Assembly: GCA_016793525.1 (NCBI GenBank)
Contig: JAEUJT010000385.1
Span: forward strand, 1 to 10,579
Reading direction: 5' to 3'
DNA length: 10,579 nt
From: Archangium sp.
Lineage (GTDB): Bacteria; Myxococcota; Myxococcia; Myxococcales; Myxococcaceae
In this document: positions 1 through 5,830 of the stretch, piece after piece
How the letters are laid out: every line of letters begins with the position of its first letter
How positions within the stretch are numbered: the first letter of the stretch is position 1
Notes under the pieces: generated by a model
The model's database searches: none
Seen by the model: only the letters and a program-made list of their open reading frames with translations
What the model was told of the DNA's origin: nothing
Made by a program: the position numbers and the translations under genes

Positions 1-138
1 TCCCAAGGTCGCGCGCAGCCGAGCCAGCGCGTGGCTCATGGCCGGCGTGCTCAGGCCGACCCGCTTGGCCGCACGCGACACGCTGCCCTCCTGCAGCAGA
101 GCATCGAATGTCTCGAGCAGGTTGAGATCGAGGTCCAT
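1..138 (-). CDS. LysR-type transcriptional regulator, N-terminal fragment
   Basis: This is the first 46 codons of a gene that runs off the left edge. The visible protein starts [20 protein letters not shown] and continues with [21 protein letters not shown]. This is the winged helix-turn-helix of LysR-type regulators: the leading hydrophobic helix, then S-R-A-A as the first HTH helix and [12 protein letters not shown] as the recognition helix. The start is set by the family's usual N-terminus (DLNLL immediately after Met); only a weak GATGAG-like ribosome site precedes it. The effector-binding domain is outside the window, so the ligand is unknown. LysR regulators often control a divergent neighbour and themselves; here the divergent neighbour is the barrel/cytochrome pair starting at 373, and an inverted repeat lies between them at 151-167. 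Confidence 0.9.
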   Translation of the reverse strand, partial: MDLDLNLLETFDALLQEGSVSRAAKRVGLSTPAMSHALARLRATLG

Positions 139-150
139 CTCATCATTGCA

Positions 151-167
151 CCACATGAAACATGTGG
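151..167. promoter_or_regulatory. perfect 7-bp inverted repeat, candidate operator
   Basis: CCACATGAAACATGTGG is a perfect dyad of two 7-bp arms around AAA. It lies 12 nt upstream of the LysR-type start codon (138), in the divergent interval. The position would suit autoregulation or control of the divergent pair. It does not obviously match the LysR T-N11-A layout, so another protein could bind it, or it could fold as a hairpin in the regulator's 5' leader. There is no T-run, so it is not a terminator. The sequence is directly visible; the operator role is inference. Confidence 0.45.
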
Positions 168-372
168 CGGCAGTACGTTCATTGGCGGCAACAGGCGTTT
201 ACGGCGCGCTTCCTCGGCAAAGACTCGCATTTCAGAAGCCCGATGATGTGCCGGGAGCGCTGGGCTGCATTGAGCTCATGCGGTTCGTCAGGCGCTTCGT
301 TGCCGCGCGTTCGGCAGACGATCCACCGTCGATTTCATGAACGCCGATGGGCCTGCGCGACACGAAGCCCGC
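168..372. other. intergenic stretch between LysR-type gene and barrel gene
   Basis: About 200 bases with noticeably lower GC than the flanking genes and no ORF with convincing codon use on either strand. It should hold the promoters of the divergent transcripts, but I cannot point to a -35/-10 pair with confidence. Confidence 0.5.
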
Positions 373-945
373 ATGCCCATTCGCTTCTGTTGTGTGGTGT
401 TGGTGCTTTCCGCTGCCGCGCACGCTGTGCCGGCGATCGAGCGCACCGCCAGCCCCTTCGAGCACCGCTTCGGGTTCGGCGCCTACGTCACGGGTTCGGC
501 TGGCGCGTATTCGGCCGGCGGCGTCGGAGGTCGAATTCGCGTCGAGCTCACGTCGTGGCTCGGTACGGACTTCTTCGGAGAGGCGCTGCTGGTGTCCAAC
601 CCCGGAGGGTTGCGGCACGATCACCCGATTGGCTTCAACCTCTTCGTGCCGTTCTCGTTCGGGCGCCTGCGCGTTCGTCCACTCGCTGGCATGTGCGTCA
701 CGTTCAGCTTCATCGAGCCGCTCGAGCCTGGAGCCCCTCGTGCCGATGATGTGATCTTCGGTGTGCACCTCGGCGCTGGCCTCGAGCTCGCGCTGCACCA
801 GCGGCTGTCTTTCTTCGTCGAAGGCAAAGGCATGGTGTGGGTGGGGCACGATCGCGCCGTCGCTGGGTGGACCGGGTCGGTCGACAACGACATCTCCCTC
901 TCCCCGCTGGGGCAGGCGCAGCTCGGGCTGACCGTTCACCTGTGA
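373..945 (+). CDS. exported small beta-rich protein, probable outer-membrane beta-barrel
   Basis: A 190-aa protein with a clear Sec signal peptide: MPIRF, a hydrophobic core (CCVVLVLSAAAHA) and a probable signal peptidase I site after AHA. An in-frame ATG at 337 would add 12 residues ahead of the signal, so 373 is preferred; neither start has a good Shine-Dalgarno. The mature part is rich in Gly and alternating hydrophobic/polar strands (for example FGFGAYVTGSAGAY, IGFNLFVPFSFGRLRVRPLAG, VHLGAGLELALHQRLSFFVEG). It ends LGQAQLGLTVHL, the look of a terminal barrel strand. The size fits an eight-stranded barrel of the OmpA/OmpW type. No enzyme motif is seen. Its stop TGA overlaps the GTG start of the cytochrome gene by 4 bp, so the two are probably co-translated. 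Barrel topology is inferred from pattern, not homology. Confidence 0.75.
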   Translation: MPIRFCCVVLVLSAAAHAVPAIERTASPFEHRFGFGAYVTGSAGAYSAGGVGGRIRVELTSWLGTDFFGEALLVSNPGGLRHDHPIGFNLFVPFSFGRLRVRPLAGMCVTFSFIEPLEPGAPRADDVIFGVHLGAGLELALHQRLSFFVEGKGMVWVGHDRAVAGWTGSVDNDISLSPLGQAQLGLTVHL

Positions 946-1814
946 GATGGCTCGTCGCGATCTGCTTCGCGGGGTGTGGCGCCGCGCCCACCTTCACCAC
1001 GTCGCAATCGTGCGGCACGTGCCACGCGCCACAGCGCGCCGAGTGGGAAACATCGGCCCATGCGCGGAGCGACAGGACGCCGGCGTTCATTGCGTTGTTG
1101 CCTCGGGTCGATGCCGAGTGGGGCGCCAGCGCACGTGCGCGGTGTGAAGGGTGTCACGCGCCTGGGCACGGCGACACCCACGCCATCGGGTGCGCCAGCT
1201 GTCACCTCGCGACCGGCAACCGCGGCACCGCCAACGGAGCGCTCGAGGTGCGGCTCGACGCGCCGGTCTCCACGGTCCGCTCGGTAAACGCGCCGCACGC
1301 CACCACGCAGCGCGGGTTTCTCCAGGCATCGGAGCTGTGCGGTACCTGTCACGACGTACGCGGCCCTGGCCTCCTCGACGAGCCGACCTTCACGGAGTTT
1401 CAAGCGACGAACCCACCAGTTGGCACGACGTGCATCAGCTGCCACGTCTCGTCGGGTCACGGCTTCGAGGTCTCCGATGGCCTCACGCTCGAGCGTACGG
1501 AGCTCGCGGTGCAGGTTCGCAACGACGGCGCGCGGCACCGAATTCCGACGGGCATGGCGGCGATGCGAGACATCTGGGTCGACGTCACGATCGAAGACGA
1601 AGCGGGGCGCCGCACAGAAGCCGCTCGCGTGATCGAGTTGGGCGCCGAGCTCGATGCACCGCTGTTCATCGACGCCACGTTCATTCGCCCGCGCGGGTTG
1701 CAGTTCGGCGAGTCGCGCAGCTGGTCACCGCCCGACGGCAGCCGCATCGTCGATGCGCGCCTTCAGCGTCGCCGCATTCGAGACGCCGCTCGTCAGGTAC
1801 TGGGTCTCGAGTGA
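942..1814 (+). CDS. pentaheme c-type cytochrome, probable lipoprotein
   Basis: A 290-aa protein starting at GTG 942, overlapping the stop of the upstream gene (GTGA). The start gives a short lipoprotein-type signal (MRWLVAICFAGC) with Cys12 as the lipidated residue; an upstream in-frame start at 837 would lie inside the previous gene and bury this signal. Five CXXCH heme-attachment motifs are visible: CGTCH (24-28), CEGCH (68-72), CASCH (84-88), CGTCH (133-137) and CISCH (164-168). The spacing resembles the cytochrome c554-like multiheme family. After the last heme, residues 180-290 form a beta-rich domain with an RNDGARHRIPTG stretch, as in many multiheme cytochromes of deltaproteobacterial lineages; His199 there might serve as a distal heme ligand. 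It probably transfers electrons in the periplasm, anchored to a membrane. The redox partner is unknown; the co-translated barrel protein is the obvious candidate neighbour. Confidence 0.85.
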   Translation: MRWLVAICFAGCGAAPTFTTSQSCGTCHAPQRAEWETSAHARSDRTPAFIALLPRVDAEWGASARARCEGCHAPGHGDTHAIGCASCHLATGNRGTANGALEVRLDAPVSTVRSVNAPHATTQRGFLQASELCGTCHDVRGPGLLDEPTFTEFQATNPPVGTTCISCHVSSGHGFEVSDGLTLERTELAVQVRNDGARHRIPTGMAAMRDIWVDVTIEDEAGRRTEAARVIELGAELDAPLFIDATFIRPRGLQFGESRSWSPPDGSRIVDARLQRRRIRDAARQVLGLE

Positions 1815-1972
1815 GCTCAGGGCGCGACGACGTTCGTCGGCGTGAAAGCCGCGCCCGCGCCACTGCTACCTCGCGGCCGCCAATCGTCTGAACCCGCCCT
1901 GGCGACTGAATGGGCGTCATCGGCAAAGCAGCTCGCCGACGGGGAGGGCGATGATGCGTGACCGGCCCGCTC
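1815..1972. other. convergent intergenic region with weak hairpins
   Basis: This 158-bp gap separates the converging cytochrome gene and STAS-like gene D. It holds an imperfect hairpin at 1918-1941 (CATCGGC ... GCCGACG, 10-nt loop, one wobble pair) and a 6-bp stem with a 3-nt loop near 1828-1842 (CGACGA/TCGTCG). Neither has a T-run, so intrinsic termination is only a possibility for the two converging transcripts. No gene is supported here. Confidence 0.3.
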
Positions 1973-2368
1973 CTACGACTTCAGCGGCGGCGTGGCGTTT
2001 GGCGGTTTTACCTGCAGCTGCGCGTCGATGTGGCGAACGGCGTCGGCCTCGTTGCTGAACAGCGTGGGCGCCATGCCGATGACGCGGAAGATGAAGGCCA
2101 TCATCACCCGCGCGGCGGCGCTCTCCACCACGAAGGCGAAGATGAGCGAGCCTGTCCCTCCGGTGATGGACGAGAACGACTTGCGCGCTTCGGACGACAC
2201 ATCTGCGTCGCGTCGAATGATGCTCACCAAAGGTAAGCCCGCTACGTCGGGCTCCGTCAGCCGGCGCTTGTACCCATCGGCGTCTGCGGCGCTCACCACC
2301 CCCGTTGAGCTGGTGCGGAAGTACCGGTGCCCACCCGGCGTGAGAGCGAAGTCATAGTGAATCGGCAT
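1973..2368 (-). CDS. STAS/SEC14-like small protein, paralog D (divergent)
   Basis: A 131-aa protein, last of four tandem paralogs and the end of the long minus-strand unit. It keeps the shared N-terminus (MPIHYDF), a T-G-V-V turn near residue 22, SSEARKSFSS near residue 60 and the AAARVMMAFIFRVIG helix near residue 90. These match the other copies and the short SpoIIAA-like/STAS-SEC14 proteins of many bacteria. It has lost the AWL/EWL ending seen in the other copies (here AVRHIDAQL) and carries a Pro/Lys-rich tail, so it is the most diverged member. The start ATG at 2368 has a good GAGG site 6 nt away and lies inside the end of copy C, a 17-bp overlap that points to coupled translation. No catalytic residue is evident; a protein-interaction role is inferred. 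Confidence 0.75.
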   Translation of the reverse strand: MPIHYDFALTPGGHRYFRTSSTGVVSAADADGYKRRLTEPDVAGLPLVSIIRRDADVSSEARKSFSSITGGTGSLIFAFVVESAAARVMMAFIFRVIGMAPTLFSNEADAVRHIDAQLQVKPPNATPPLKS

Positions 2369-2753
2369 GTGACACCTCGTCGGTTGGAGAATGTGACGTG
2401 AGCCACGCGTGCGCGGCCCGCTCGTCGCTGAAGAAATGCATCTTCTCGGCGTTGCCGATGATGCGGAGGAGGAAACCCATCACCACCCGCAACGGCGCGC
2501 GGGTCAGCACCGTGGCCGAGTGCGGGCGCCGCCCGGAGAGCACCTTCGACGCGAGAATCTTTCGCGTCTCGGAGCGCAGTTCCAACAGAGGGTCGGTCGC
2601 GACGATGAGCAACGGCACGTCGCCGTCGACTCCACCGGGCTGCACCCGCTCGACGAAGAGCTCCGCCTCGGGGAGGCCCACCACGCCGGTGGGGTGCACG
2701 CGGGTGTACGGCCGGCCAGACGCGGTGACGCGGCGCTCGAAGGTGACGGGCAT
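2352..2753 (-). CDS. STAS/SEC14-like small protein, paralog C
   Basis: A 133-aa member of the four-copy family. It starts MPVTFERRVTASGRPYTRV, has a TGVV turn, ETRKILASK in the place of the EAR-x-SK signature (Glu-Thr-Arg here), then APLRVVMGFLLRIIG and FFSDERAAHAWL, followed by an about 16-residue tail not found in copy A. The expected fold is an alpha/beta STAS-like domain of roughly 115 residues. GGAGG precedes ATG 2753 at 8 nt. The gap to copy B upstream is 3 nt, and its 3' end overlaps copy D by 17 bp. Function is unknown; its place at the end of an RsbR-S-T-X operon suggests binding to the stressosome or to a GHKL kinase. It has no obvious phosphorylatable Ser in an IDSF-like context. 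Confidence 0.78.
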   Translation of the reverse strand: MPVTFERRVTASGRPYTRVHPTGVVGLPEAELFVERVQPGGVDGDVPLLIVATDPLLELRSETRKILASKVLSGRRPHSATVLTRAPLRVVMGFLLRIIGNAEKMHFFSDERAAHAWLTSHSPTDEVSHADSL

Positions 2754-2756
2754 GGG

Positions 2757-3134
2757 TTAGCCCTCCACCGGAGGTACCGAGGCGAGCCACTCCAGCGCCG
2801 GCGCTTCAGAGGCGAAGAAGCGCGTGCGCGTGCTGCCCGACATGCGCACCAGAAAGCTGGCCAGCACCCGAAGCGGCGCGTTTGTCAGCACGATGGCCGA
2901 CGACGGCGTGCGCGACGCGAGGTCTTTCGAGGCCAGCACCGGCCGCGCTTCGGCCGCCACCGAGATGTCGGGCTCCACGGCGACCACCACCATGTGCACC
3001 CGGCCGTCGACTCCGCTGGGCGAAGAGCGGGCCAGGTACTCGCGCGCGTCGGCCTTGGTGATTTCACCGGTGGCCACCACCCGCGTGTAGGGCTGGCCGT
3101 TGCTCAAGGTGTGGCGCTCGTAGATCATGGTCAT
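2757..3134 (-). CDS. STAS/SEC14-like small protein, paralog B
   Basis: A 125-aa protein, chosen with the ATG at 3134 rather than the in-frame GTG at 3158. MTMIYERHTL then aligns with MPIAYETKTL of copy A, an AGGTGG ribosome site lies 5 nt away, and the start forms an ATGA overlap with copy A's stop. Shared features in order: ATGEITKADAREYL (about 20-33), VDGRVHMVVVAV, AAEARPVLASKDLASR (about 60), NAPLRVLASFLVRMSG (about 88) and FFASEAPALEWLASV at the C-terminus. The last block is the typical F-x-[DS]-E-x-x-A-x-x-WL ending of SpoIIAA-like/STAS-SEC14 proteins. I recall a very similar short family being common in Bacteroidota (DUF7793 in some annotations); that assignment needs a profile search. 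Its job in this operon is unknown. Confidence 0.8.
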   Translation of the reverse strand: MTMIYERHTLSNGQPYTRVVATGEITKADAREYLARSSPSGVDGRVHMVVVAVEPDISVAAEARPVLASKDLASRTPSSAIVLTNAPLRVLASFLVRMSGSTRTRFFASEAPALEWLASVPPVEG

Positions 3135-3502
3135 GGCGCCACCTGCTCGGACAACCACGCCACCGCGCCCGCCTCATCGTGGAACAGGCGCACCCGGTCG
3201 TTCCCCTTGGACATGCGCATGAGGAAATTCACCAGCACCCGCACCGGGACACTGTCGATGACAATGGCCATTCGCCCCGGTCGGTCGGCGATGGTCTTCG
3301 AGGTGAAGATGCTGCGCGCCTCGGGGGAAATGTCCAAGCTGCCGCGAGACAACATCAGCACCGGCAGCTCGAAGTCGGGCGCGCTAGGGCCCATACGGCT
3401 CGCGTAGTCGCGCGCGTCGGTCGCGTCCAAGCTGCCGGTCGAGGTCAGCACCGCCGCGCGCAGGCCAGTGGGCAACGTCTTCGTTTCGTAGGCGATGGGC
3501 AT
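3131..3502 (-). CDS. STAS/SEC14-like small protein, paralog A
   Basis: A 123-aa protein, the first and most compact of four tandem paralogs directly after rsbR. It starts MPIAYETKTLPTGLRAAVL, then TSTGSLDATDARDYASR, LDISPEARSIFTSKTIADR (about 56-74), SVPVRVLVNFLMRMSKG (about 84-100) and RLFHDEAGAVAWL at the end. These blocks mark the SpoIIAA-like/STAS-SEC14 fold family, distinct from the true STAS domains of RsbR and RsbS in the same operon. GAGGAG sits 6 nt before ATG 3502, and only 9 bp separate it from the rsbR stop; the 3' end overlaps copy B (ATGA). An adaptor or scaffold role next to the stressosome is inferred from context only. Confidence 0.8.
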   Translation of the reverse strand: MPIAYETKTLPTGLRAAVLTSTGSLDATDARDYASRMGPSAPDFELPVLMLSRGSLDISPEARSIFTSKTIADRPGRMAIVIDSVPVRVLVNFLMRMSKGNDRVRLFHDEAGAVAWLSEQVAP

Positions 3503-3511
3503 GGTGGCTCC

Positions 3512-4147
3512 TCACTTGCCCGCGTGGGGCGACGCGTCGTGAATGCCGAGCTCGGCGAAGACCACCTTCAGCGCGTCAGACAGTCGCCGCAGCGTGCGAA
3601 TGCGCGTGGTGTCGATGCCGAGCTGCGCGATGGTCTGCGCGATGGCGGGGCTGATGCCGGTGAGGAAACACTCCGCGCCGACCAGGCGCACCGCCTCGCT
3701 CATGCGAATGAAGCTGTCGGCGGTGCGGGTGTCGACGACGGCCACGCCGGTGATGTCGATGATGACGAACTCCGCTTGGTCGCTCGAGACGCGGGAGAGC
3801 AGGTGTTCGGTCATCTCCGCGCCGCGCACGGTGTCGACCATGCCGATGATGGGCAGGGTCAACACGCCGTCCCACACCGAGATGATGGGGGTGGAGAGCT
3901 CGCGCAGCGCCATGGCGCTCCGGTCGGCGATCTCTCGGTTCTTGCGCTCGATTTCTTCGATGTGCGCCTGCCGCGCCGCCTCGGCTTTCGCCAGGTCGTC
4001 CATCAGCACGTTCATGCCGACTTCGATGTGCAGGAACTCGTCTTCGGCGGCCGTCGCCGGAATGTCGATGCGGTGGTGGTATTCTTTACAGGCGGCCTTC
4101 GCCATGGCGTCGACCACGGCGTCGATTCGGTGTGAGTCGATGTTCAT
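3512..4147 (-). CDS. rsbR: RsbR-type stressosome scaffold protein (HAMP-like + STAS)
   Basis: A 211-aa RsbR paralog. The C-terminal STAS domain (about 84-200) is canonical: ELSTPIISVWDGVLTLPIIG, FVIIDITGVAVVDTRTAD, SEAVRLVGAECFLTGISP and AQTIAQLGID. Thr140 in VVDT corresponds to the Thr171 phosphosite of Bacillus RsbR and to the Ser of RsbS; Thr172 in AQT lies near the second site (Thr205), though I cannot align that exactly. The N-terminus is short and is not the usual globin-like domain: HHRIDIPATAAEDEFLHIE (24-42) followed by GMNVLMDDL resembles a HAMP AS2 pattern (DE-x-x-x-[IL]-x-x-G-x-N-x-[LM]), then a charged helix (54-78) linking to STAS. It starts at ATG 4147 with AAGGA 7 nt away, overlapping the upstream ATPase stop (ATGA). 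It should co-assemble with RsbS and hold RsbT. Confidence 0.9.
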   Translation of the reverse strand: MNIDSHRIDAVVDAMAKAACKEYHHRIDIPATAAEDEFLHIEVGMNVLMDDLAKAEAARQAHIEEIERKNREIADRSAMALRELSTPIISVWDGVLTLPIIGMVDTVRGAEMTEHLLSRVSSDQAEFVIIDITGVAVVDTRTADSFIRMSEAVRLVGAECFLTGISPAIAQTIAQLGIDTTRIRTLRRLSDALKVVFAELGIHDASPHAGK

Positions 4148-4602
4148 CGGTGTTTCCTTTCCCAAACTGCGGTTGTGAGTCGTTCGTCGCTCCACTCGGC
4201 CCAGGCGCGCGCGCCGCCGCCCGGTGTGTTTTCGATGACCAGCCGTGAGGCCAAGCGCCTGGCGCTGGCCAAGCCCGAGCCGAACGACGGAGCGGGCTCG
4301 TCGAGTGGCCGCACTCCGTCGGGGCCCAGCCGGTCGCTCCGGCCACCGTCGCGCAGCACCGCCTCGGTGAAGCCGGGCCCGCGGTCGACCACCTCCACCG
4401 TCCACGCGACGGCCGACAGCTGCACCCAGGCCTCGCCGCCGCCCGCGTGGCGCACGGCGTTGCCGGCGAGCTCGGCCACCACCAACGACAGCTCGTGCGC
4501 GCGGCGGACAGTCAGCTCGCGCATCGCCGCGTCGCGCACCCGTGCCGCGAGCGCCAACACGTCGACCCGGCTCTCCAGCGCGGCGTGAATGACGTCGGTC
4601 AT
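4144..4602 (-). CDS. small GHKL ATPase, RsbW/RsbT-like serine kinase or anti-sigma factor
   Basis: A 152-aa HATPase domain protein. N-box VVAELAGNAVRHAGGG with Asn48; G1 box VVDRGPG with Asp73; G2 region SFGSGLASARRLASRL at 106-121 followed by ENTPGGG. This is the arrangement of RsbW/SpoIIAB/RsbT protein kinases, which phosphorylate STAS proteins on Ser/Thr, or of ATPase domains found fused to SpoIIE-type phosphatases. It lacks the NIY(L/M)YA signature of true RsbT, which the other ATPase in this operon has. ATG 4602 is used because it forms an ATGA overlap with the rsbX-like stop; a start 12 codons earlier would extend into that gene. Its own stop overlaps the rsbR start. No sigma factor is nearby, so the partner is unknown; the STAS-like paralogs A-D are candidates. 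Confidence 0.82.
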   Translation of the reverse strand: MTDVIHAALESRVDVLALAARVRDAAMRELTVRRAHELSLVVAELAGNAVRHAGGGEAWVQLSAVAWTVEVVDRGPGFTEAVLRDGGRSDRLGPDGVRPLDEPAPSFGSGLASARRLASRLVIENTPGGGARAWAEWSDERLTTAVWERKHR

Positions 4603-5186
4603 GGCGCGGCCTCGTCGAAGTCGATGACCAGCACGCACGCGTCGTCGTTGGGCCGCGCGGCTTGGGCGATGAGCGCCTCGGCGAACGCGTCGGCCGGAGG
4701 GCGTGTCTCGGCGTGCAGCAGCGTGGTGACGGCGCTCGCCCGCAGCCCATCTGACGCCAGCACCCAGCGCTGGCCCGCGCGCACGTCGAGCGAGAAGGGG
4801 CGAAACCGGTAGCGACCCGAGCCGACGATGCCGGGGATCGACACCGGCCGCGCCACGCCCTCGGGCCCGAAGATGTCGATGTTGCCGACTCCGGCGAACG
4901 TCGCGCCCTGGGCGTCGATGCGAATGGCCGCCAGCACCACGCCGCGCAGCCCGCCCAACGCGCCGTGCACGCGAGCGAACACCTCGTCGAGCCCATCACT
5001 CGCGGTCGCACGTACGGCGACGGCGGCGGCCTGGGCGCTCGCCTCTGCATCGGGCCCGTGCCCCAGCCCGTCGATGACCGCGAAGAGCTGCACGCCCTTC
5101 ACCTCGGAGATGACCGCCGCGTCGCCGCAGCTGCTCAGCCCAGGCATTGGTCTCCAGCGGGAAACCGCCGTCGCGCGGACGCTCAT
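4599..5186 (-). CDS. rsbX: RsbX-type PP2C phosphatase
   Basis: A 195-aa stand-alone SpoIIE/PP2C-fold phosphatase, the same size as Bacillus RsbX (about 199 aa). Visible motifs: SSCGDAAV with Asp22; LFAVIDGLGHGPDAEAS with Asp39-Gly40; VGNIDIFG at 100-107; WVLASDGL with Asp146; and PNDDACVLVIDF with Asp181/Asp182. These supply the metal-binding aspartates, so it should be active. In the stressosome RsbX dephosphorylates RsbR and RsbS so that RsbT can be recaptured after stress. The start ATG 5186 overlaps the rsbT stop (ATGA), and the stop overlaps the small ATPase gene in the same way. It has no sensory domain, unlike RsbU or RsbP, which supports the feedback role. Confidence 0.88.
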   Translation of the reverse strand: MSVRATAVSRWRPMPGLSSCGDAAVISEVKGVQLFAVIDGLGHGPDAEASAQAAAVAVRATASDGLDEVFARVHGALGGLRGVVLAAIRIDAQGATFAGVGNIDIFGPEGVARPVSIPGIVGSGRYRFRPFSLDVRAGQRWVLASDGLRASAVTTLLHAETRPPADAFAEALIAQAARPNDDACVLVIDFDEAAP

Positions 5187-5827
5187 GGCTTGCGCACCCG
5201 CCGAAGCCCTTTGACGTGGGTGCCTCGCCCCGGCGCGGAGTCGATGATCAGCTCGTCGAGCAGCGCCTTCGTGCCCACCAGCCCGCGGCCCAAGCCGGTG
5301 CGCGAGACGTACCGGCCCGACAGCACCTGCTCGAGGTTGGAGATGCCCGGGCCCTCGTCGTCGGCCACCACGTCGAAGCGGTACGCCGCCGACTCTTCAC
5401 ACAGCGAGAGCATGAGCGTGCCGTGCTTCGCGTACATGTAGATGTTGCGGCCGAGCTCCGACGCGGCAGTGGCCAAGCGCACGCCGTCGGTGACGCTGAA
5501 GAACCCGCGCGTCAGCTGCTGGCTGGTGCGCTGCACCACCAGCACGTCGGCGTCGGTGCGAATGAGAATGCGGTGTACGCGCGGCTTGGCCAGCCCTCCG
5601 CCGGTGATGGCGCGGCGCGCGTCGGACAGGGGCAGCGGCTTGCTCGGAGTGCCGAAGAGGCGCTGGCCGGCCTCCACGCACGCCAGAATCTCGCGGGCGT
5701 CGACGACATCGACGTCTCCGGCGGGTAGCCCGGCCGAGGTGGGCAGCGTCTTCATCACGCTGCGGGCGCCGAATGGGCCCCAGGTGGCGACCAACAATGG
5801 CTCGAGGGCGTGGGCGACGGTGTGCAT
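5183..5827 (-). CDS. rsbT: RsbT-type serine/threonine kinase with N-terminal extension
   Basis: A 214-aa protein whose residues 86-214 match RsbT closely: RILIRTDADVLVVQRTSQQL, N-box SELGRNIYMYAKHG with Asn128, G1 box ADDEGPGI with Asp157, and GLGRGLVGTKALLDEL (178-193) with SAPGRGT. Bacillus RsbT is about 133 aa, so the first 80 or so residues are extra. They contain GPFGARSVMKTLP, a D-A-R-E-I-L-A-C-V-E-A-G-Q-R-L-F-G helix (43-59) and a Gly-rich linker (76-78). That section looks like a small helical domain of unknown function. The start ATG 5827 has GGAG 6 nt away and sits 3 bp after the rsbS stop. RsbT phosphorylates RsbS and RsbR and, once released, binds an output protein; no RsbU is present here. 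Confidence 0.9.
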   Translation of the reverse strand: MHTVAHALEPLLVATWGPFGARSVMKTLPTSAGLPAGDVDVVDAREILACVEAGQRLFGTPSKPLPLSDARRAITGGGLAKPRVHRILIRTDADVLVVQRTSQQLTRGFFSVTDGVRLATAASELGRNIYMYAKHGTLMLSLCEESAAYRFDVVADDEGPGISNLEQVLSGRYVSRTGLGRGLVGTKALLDELIIDSAPGRGTHVKGLRRVRKP

Positions 5828-5830
5828 GGC

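Noticed and set aside
162..749. 195-aa plus-strand open frame starting in the LysR/barrel gap
   Set aside because: Arg-rich after its first 40 codons and out of frame with the barrel gene, whose signal peptide and strand pattern are convincing.
837..941. Upstream ATG extension of the cytochrome gene
   Set aside because: It lies inside the barrel gene and would hide the lipoprotein signal; the GTG at 942 gives a signal and a GTGA overlap.
1918..1941. Hairpin between the converging genes as a strong terminator
   Set aside because: Short stem with a wobble pair and no T-run; kept only as a note on the intergenic region.
3135..3158. GTG start adding 8 residues to paralog B
   Set aside because: Alignment with the other three copies, the ribosome site and the ATGA overlap all favour ATG 3134.
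2409..3407. 332-aa plus-strand open frame across the STAS-like array
   Set aside because: Arg/His-rich translation without motifs, opposite two complete and parts of two further paralogous genes that have ribosome sites and coupled starts.
4148..5050. Upstream part of the minus-strand frame leading into rsbR
   Set aside because: Arg-rich, no homology, and it overlaps rsbX and the small ATPase; the true rsbR start is ATG 4147.
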